DNA of 64,000 bases, taken from Halocaridina rubra. Taxonomy: Eukaryota; Arthropoda; Malacostraca; Decapoda; Atyidae. The stretch spans positions 116,001 through 180,000 of the forward strand of contig JAXCGZ010009476.1 in assembly GCA_037179515.1 (NCBI GenBank). Reading direction: 5' to 3'. The notes beneath the pieces were generated by a model. It was given only the letters and a program-made list of their open reading frames with translations, had not been told where the DNA came from and did no database searches. This document shows positions 58,911 to 64,000 of this stretch, piece by piece (within the stretch, counting starts at the first letter, position 1; each line of letters starts with the position of its first letter). The translations under genes and the position numbers were made by a program.

Positions 58911-61900
58911 TAAAACATCTGTGCCCTCGACCGTTATTCCTCAAGATTTGTTACAAGTTTCAGATCCTGGCTTCAGCAGGCTCTCATGTGACTTCAGCGA
59001 GACTTCAGTCATGCGACATCCCCCTCAGCCAAACTGAAATTTCTCTATTTCAGCAGCAGCATGGGTTATCTTTTGAGAGCTCTTTTATATATTCTAACTG
59101 ACATTAGTTTACAATAAAAACGGGGCCGAATTATTTAAGCTATCATCTAAGAATCCCTATTTCTATGAACTTCTAAACAGATTACAGGAACATAGCATTA
59201 TTCTTATAGCTTAATAATAATCTTACAGACGAACTTGTCTGGATGATCTAGAGCATGCAGGGCGTCTATTTCCTTGTGGGAAATCTTTAATACAAACATA
59301 TTCCTATACTAAGAAAAAATAAAAATAAACTTAATCATTATGATTACAGTATATAACTAATCATTATCAAACATTAATTAAGATCAAAAGCCAGTTTAGA
59401 TCACAACGTTACTTTATCTATTTCTCTCCTTTTATTTTTAAAAGATTTACAAAATTTGGTTAGTTACATTAAAAATATGAATCATGTAGAACATTAGCAA
59501 ACAAATGATGTAGAGTATTAGCATGTATGGACATTTAAAATGCGATAGTCAATAGCATAAAGGGTAATTACTATAAGAAACCTCATCCTATAATTTCTCT
59601 TCCTATCATGTTACTATGGGGCATTGATTTGTCTTAAAATTAGGACTTAAAACTAATTCCGCTGTTCTTGGAGGAACGTATCTTCTTTCATGTCCTCCAG
59701 GCACTGTCGAGGACTATGGGGTTTGCTCTTCTCTTGATCTCATAAATTCGTGTACGTGGCTTCTAAGGCATCATTAAGGTGTTTTAAAAGACTTCTGTTT
59801 CCTCTCCCTTGCTCATGAACTTCTTGCTAGGCATTATATAATGGTATCCTTGTTTCCTCATGCTTTTCGATCCCCCGCCGTACTCTTCATTGCAGGCCCA
59901 GGTCTGTACACATACCACGAATTCTCTTCCTCGTAAGACAAAACGGAGGGCGATCGATGCATCTGTACTGAACCACTCCAGCCTAGCTTCATCCCATCCC
60001 TGAGGTGGGTCTTGACTATAACCACCCCTTTTCGGACACCTGCAATGTCACAGTGGCTTTCTCTTCTGTAGCTGCAAAACACGCGTACATATGAAGCAGA
60101 TTCTCACGACGAAAATTTGAACCTATGTCACTAAGACAGTTGTAAGAAAGGCTCCATATGACTTCGGGGTACAAACAATGGCCATATGTCGGTAATCCGA
60201 GGCCATACTTCGCCTACCCTGCAACTGCAAGTGCTTACAATCTCTATTCAATGGGCAACAGGGACTTGTTTGAGAGAGAACAAACTCTAAAGACTTTTAG
60301 AACTTGCAGGTCGGGGCTGCCTGGAAATAGGGTGGTAATGGAAGGTATGTGTCTACACCATTAGATTATTATTCCAAGATACTTAGGACTTAGCTGAGAA
60401 ACTGATACATAACATTACTCTACTATAGATATAAAAAAGAACAATCATTAAATGCTGAGAAAAGCCACTAAAGAAATATTCTTATTAGCAGTGACTACAG
60501 TAATATTAAGCATGAATTCAGATAAAAGATACAAATCATCAGGTTACTGCTGATTGCATTGCAAAAATAATAATTAGCAAAAAGCCATTGAGTGATAGCA
60601 ACAATAACAGTCAACATAGTAATAACAATACTAATAATCATGATCATAATAAGAATAATAAAAATAAAATAAAAATACTAAATCAGGAATAGCAGTATAT
60701 ATACAACTGAGACTGGCATTCAGGGTAAGAACAGAGAGTTCTACACTTATATATTTCATAGTAATGCTCAATCTAACAGTCTCTTTTACTATTCGAATTC
60801 CTATTTCGCTTGTAGGGCCCTTTTTTATGACTTAACTTCCTGCCCTACTAAACAAAGGGGCAGAGCGCAACTGCAATCATTTTCTAACATCTAAAAAGAA
60901 AAAACAAAAACAAAATAACTTAGTGTACAAAGGCAGAAACATCAGAGCATAAATCAATTCCTTTCTGTTTAACATTGCAAAGGCCTTTACTATTATGACA
61001 ATCTTTTCTCTTTCTATAAATCAGAGGGCTGAGTTGAAGCACACACTTGCTCTATGTCAACATACCCTGATGGAATTAAAGCAAAATATTACAATCATAT
61101 GTGACAATATCTCTACTACTATCAGCAAAATTTACCATTATCTTTTCTGAATAAATGACTTAAAAGGACTTGAGTATCATTACTTTTAAATTTAGAACTC
61201 AACATATAAAATCTGGTAATCTCGATTATCTTAATTAGCTCAAATGTAATTATTAATTTCATGACAATGATAGTAATTAACAATAATTATCTCTAGATAA
61301 TCTTTTTAAAACTCTTTAATTATAATATATAGATCAAAGGGATAAAGATATTAAAAAATTTTCTTCACACAAAAAACTATATAACAAAAACGGGTATCTG
61401 AAAAAGTATAAAAAGTCGGTCGCTGTGTATGCAATAATAAAAACAAAAATCATATTTCATTCGCAACGGTAAAGAATGCATTTTGCTCAAGTTTCATAAT
61501 CTCTTAAGGAGTTATGCATGAACAATTAAAACATAAAATATATATATTCTGCTACTATCTCGAATTTGACTTATTTGAATTACTATACAACAGAATTACC
61601 TCCGGACACAGGGGGAAGTTCGACATATAACTGTTCGGTCTGTTTGCTCATACTTACGCACGGTTGGGTACTTTTATTATTACCCTCCCTTTCATTACTT
61701 TCATTTTTTACTGCTCTTATACTGCCCGAGGTTTGCCTTCAGGGCTGCAGCTAACTAGCTTTTGCGGGGAGGTGCACATGTGGGCGCTGTTTTCTCCCTT
61801 GTTCCTTTGGTTTCTGAATCAACTTCTGCTCTCTCAAATACGGGAAACGGCTGTGTAACATTCTTGTTGTCATTTCTTGTGAATTTATACTCCTTTCTTC

Positions 61901-63377
61901 ATGACCAAGCTGATATAATTTTGATAAACATTATCATGGCTAAAACTTTCAGTTTTATTTTTATCAATCTAACATATCCCTTCGGACAAATAAGGTATAT
62001 ACTGCAGCTAGCAAAAAAAATAAAGAATCATTCATAGATTCACGTCTTTTATCGCGTAATATCTACCTTGGAATTCTCGGAAATCGAATAATAATCTCAT
62101 TGGCGGAGTAGGGGACAAAACAAAAATAAAACAAACTTGGCATCTCAACCATATCTGGGCAGGTGGAGAATCTCTCTCTCAACAATATCCCTCTATAGAT
62201 ATTGCAACAGCATATCACCTCCCATAAAAATACGCTGATATGGCCTTCGCAAAAACCCGCAGAGCAGGGGAACGATCCTCGCAGACTCCTCCCCCACCAT
62301 TCGTCCCAATGGTCTTTCCCGCAATATCACCCACGAGAACACCCCCCCATTATACCCTCGGTCATTCATACTCATTCTCTCTTACACTCGTTCATACTCT
62401 CAACTCATACTCTCCAAGCATTTCCCATGAGATATCTATTTACAGCGCACTGGTTTCCCTTCCCCTACTACTCTGAAGGAGTGTAGAGGTGAAATCTCGG
62501 TCGGGGCGCGTGGTCACATGACTGCCTCACCAGTCCTGGGTCCCTATCTACTCCCTTGAAGCAACATTTGGGTGACACTGAAAACCCCCCCTATTCTAGC
62601 ACAGCACAAATTCACTAGAATTTACTGTTATTTACGCCTGCATAGCGCGAAATTAAAAAACTCATCTCTAAATAATATCACAAAATTTTTTCTTATTCTT
62701 CAAAAAGATATATCGTACACGTATCCTAATATCAATTCCCCATCCTAACAACATTAAAAGAACGATCTGTCATTTATGTCTTTCTTTCGCCAAAATATTA
62801 CTCCCGCGAAAAAATAAAAAAACCAACTTGAAAATGGGTGCAGGGTTTCTCTCACATTCCTTTCTTGGAAATCACACGTGATAAAAGAAAAGCCTCAAAA
62901 GCGGATTCACGTATATTTCTCACTATAATTCTTACATGCATTTTGGAGTATATAAAAATTCTACTACTTATATTCCATTTGTAGTCTCTGTTAGTTTTTG
63001 CTTTAAGGAATTAATATGATAATGATTTCACGTACATTAAATTGTTTCAGTTAAAATCAAAACATTCGCCTGTTTAATAATTAACTTAGGCAATAATAAA
63101 AATAAATGGAATATACTTCAAATGCAATTGCTCGTTATATTATTCAAATTATAAAAAAAATGGAGTTTATTACTGTTTATAGCTATTAGTACAAATTATC
63201 CATGTTAGTAATGGGTACAGAAGTTCTACTTTTATTAATTTACTAGGGGCCACACCCCACATAGGTGGGTTGGCAGAGTCAAAGCATAACTACAAAATAA
63301 AATGGCGGCATCTGCCGACCTCAATTTCTTTTACTAATTGTCCCATTACTCACTGGATACAGATCACAAGTACATAG
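58911..63377. other. Unassigned, unique-looking, AT-rich sequence
   Basis: There are many ATA/AAT-rich stretches and a locally GC-richer zone at 59640-60360 with short ORFs on both strands, but no family motif. No (TA)n or (CA)n field occurs, unlike the first 56 kb. It could contain introns or a degraded element, and I cannot tell which. Confidence 0.4.
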
Positions 63378-63929
63378 CTATTTTGAGGTGGTCCTGAAGA
63401 ACATCATGGCAGAAGGCAATGGAGGAGGGGGTTCTTCTTCCTTCTGGGCACAGGGGTTTTCCCCAACTTCTCCATCTCTTGCGCAGAATCGACGAATCAC
63501 TATCTTCTTGGCTGGATCCAGCAGCATGTACTGTTGGCAAGGGGCTTTTTCACTCAAAGCCCCGGTCACACTTCGGCTCACTAAGAAATATCTTAGGAAT
63601 AGTTCCTTAAAAGTTTCATAATATTCTCTGTTTGACCACTCGTCACTTCTCATCCGTAAACCCAAGTGTTTCCGGAAGTTGGCTGCGGGAATTATGGACG
63701 GACATTCAAGGTCTTTTACATTTGCGCCATCAAAGTTTAAAGGGGAATCTTTGACTTGAGGCACCTCTACAACCAGGGCACGGGGTGAGGGCATGGCCTG
63801 CTGTGTTCCCTGTGTCACCACGTGGCTTGGAGCGTTAGGCTGTTCGTCGATGTTTGAGGCGTCGGTTTCTCTGTCGGCGTTGTCGCTCATTTCATGTATT
63901 GGGAGATATTGGATCTCTGCGTTTGCCAT
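63378..63929 (-). CDS. Hypothetical ORF, 183 codons, possible N-terminal part of a retroelement gag-like or unknown protein
   Basis: Met at 63929 is preceded by a purine-rich AAAAAAAGA leader on the minus strand. The N-terminal ~80 residues are acidic and disordered-looking. The middle part (near 85-150) has a mixed hydrophobic and charged pattern with FRKHLGLRMRSDEW, YYETFKELFLRYF and KKIVIRRFC. The C-terminus is Glu/Pro rich. I do not recognise a family. A gag-like or DNA-element protein is possible but unproven. The region upstream is cut by the window edge. Confidence 0.35.
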   Translation of the reverse strand: MANAEIQYLPIHEMSDNADRETDASNIDEQPNAPSHVVTQGTQQAMPSPRALVVEVPQVKDSPLNFDGANVKDLECPSIIPAANFRKHLGLRMRSDEWSNREYYETFKELFLRYFLVSRSVTGALSEKAPCQQYMLLDPAKKIVIRRFCARDGEVGENPCAQKEEEPPPPLPSAMMFFRTTSK

Positions 63930-64000
63930 TCTTTTTTTCTTTGCACAGGTTTCGTCTGAGATTGTCTCTTCGTACGTATTCCGATGTGGGATCTGTACCG

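Noticed and set aside
58911..63377. A long LTR or viral insertion filling this region
   Set aside because: I found no repeated ends, primer-binding site or recognisable protein to support it.

Overview
This is repeat-dominated animal nuclear DNA. It holds no prokaryotic operons, CRISPR arrays or rRNA, and I see no convincing host protein-coding gene. The combination of very long (TA)n and (CA)n microsatellites, one abundant APE-type non-LTR retrotransposon family, tRNA-derived repeats, a Ty3/gypsy-type element and hAT, Harbinger and Penelope remnants suggests an arthropod, most likely a decapod crustacean such as a shrimp, crab or crayfish. That assignment is inferred from repeat style and not from a marker gene.

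Layout. 1-2387 is the 3' two thirds of a CR1/Jockey-group LINE called LINE-A here, followed by (CA)n and (TA)n. 2.53-3.30 kb is a small array of tRNA-like repeats. About 3.9-17.3 kb is a decayed PIF/Harbinger DNA transposon. A 10,347-bp LTR retrotransposon on the minus strand (4554-14900, target duplication CCTTT) has split its transposase, and a different LINE fragment (15.68-16.66 kb) also lies inside it. 17.4-18.5 kb is (CTAT)n and (TA)n around two tRNA-like units. 20.23-37.59 kb is a head-to-tail pile-up of 10 truncated LINE-A copies joined through (CA)n tracts. It includes four tandem units of about 1.2 kb (28171-32974) and a solo LTR (21130-23035). A Penelope endonuclease remnant follows (37.68-38.04 kb), then another LINE-A copy (38.3-39.09 kb) and a long (TA)n field containing a 61-bp-arm hairpin (40326-40470).

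From 40.7 to 54.8 kb there are three arrays of a ~273-bp tRNA-like monomer, each switching orientation once near its middle or end. Between them lies a 5.6-kb hAT transposon (44292-49922) that carries the longest intact LINE-A reading frame (46757-49345). 54.9-55.36 kb holds two copies of a second tRNA-derived SINE, each with a (TA)n tail. From about 56.6 kb to the end the sequence is mostly unique-looking AT-rich DNA with two unassigned ORFs.

How it fits together. The window is a record of nested insertion. The LTR element entered Harbinger, its solo LTR entered LINE-A, LINE-A entered hAT, and hAT entered (TA)n. Three points stand out. The LTR element has integrase upstream of reverse transcriptase in one frame (Gmr1-like order). 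LINE-A repeatedly starts directly after (CA)n tracts, which suggests microsatellite targeting. The 273-bp monomer carries recognisable Pol III A and B boxes in most units and sits in inverted arrays bounded by (TA)n.
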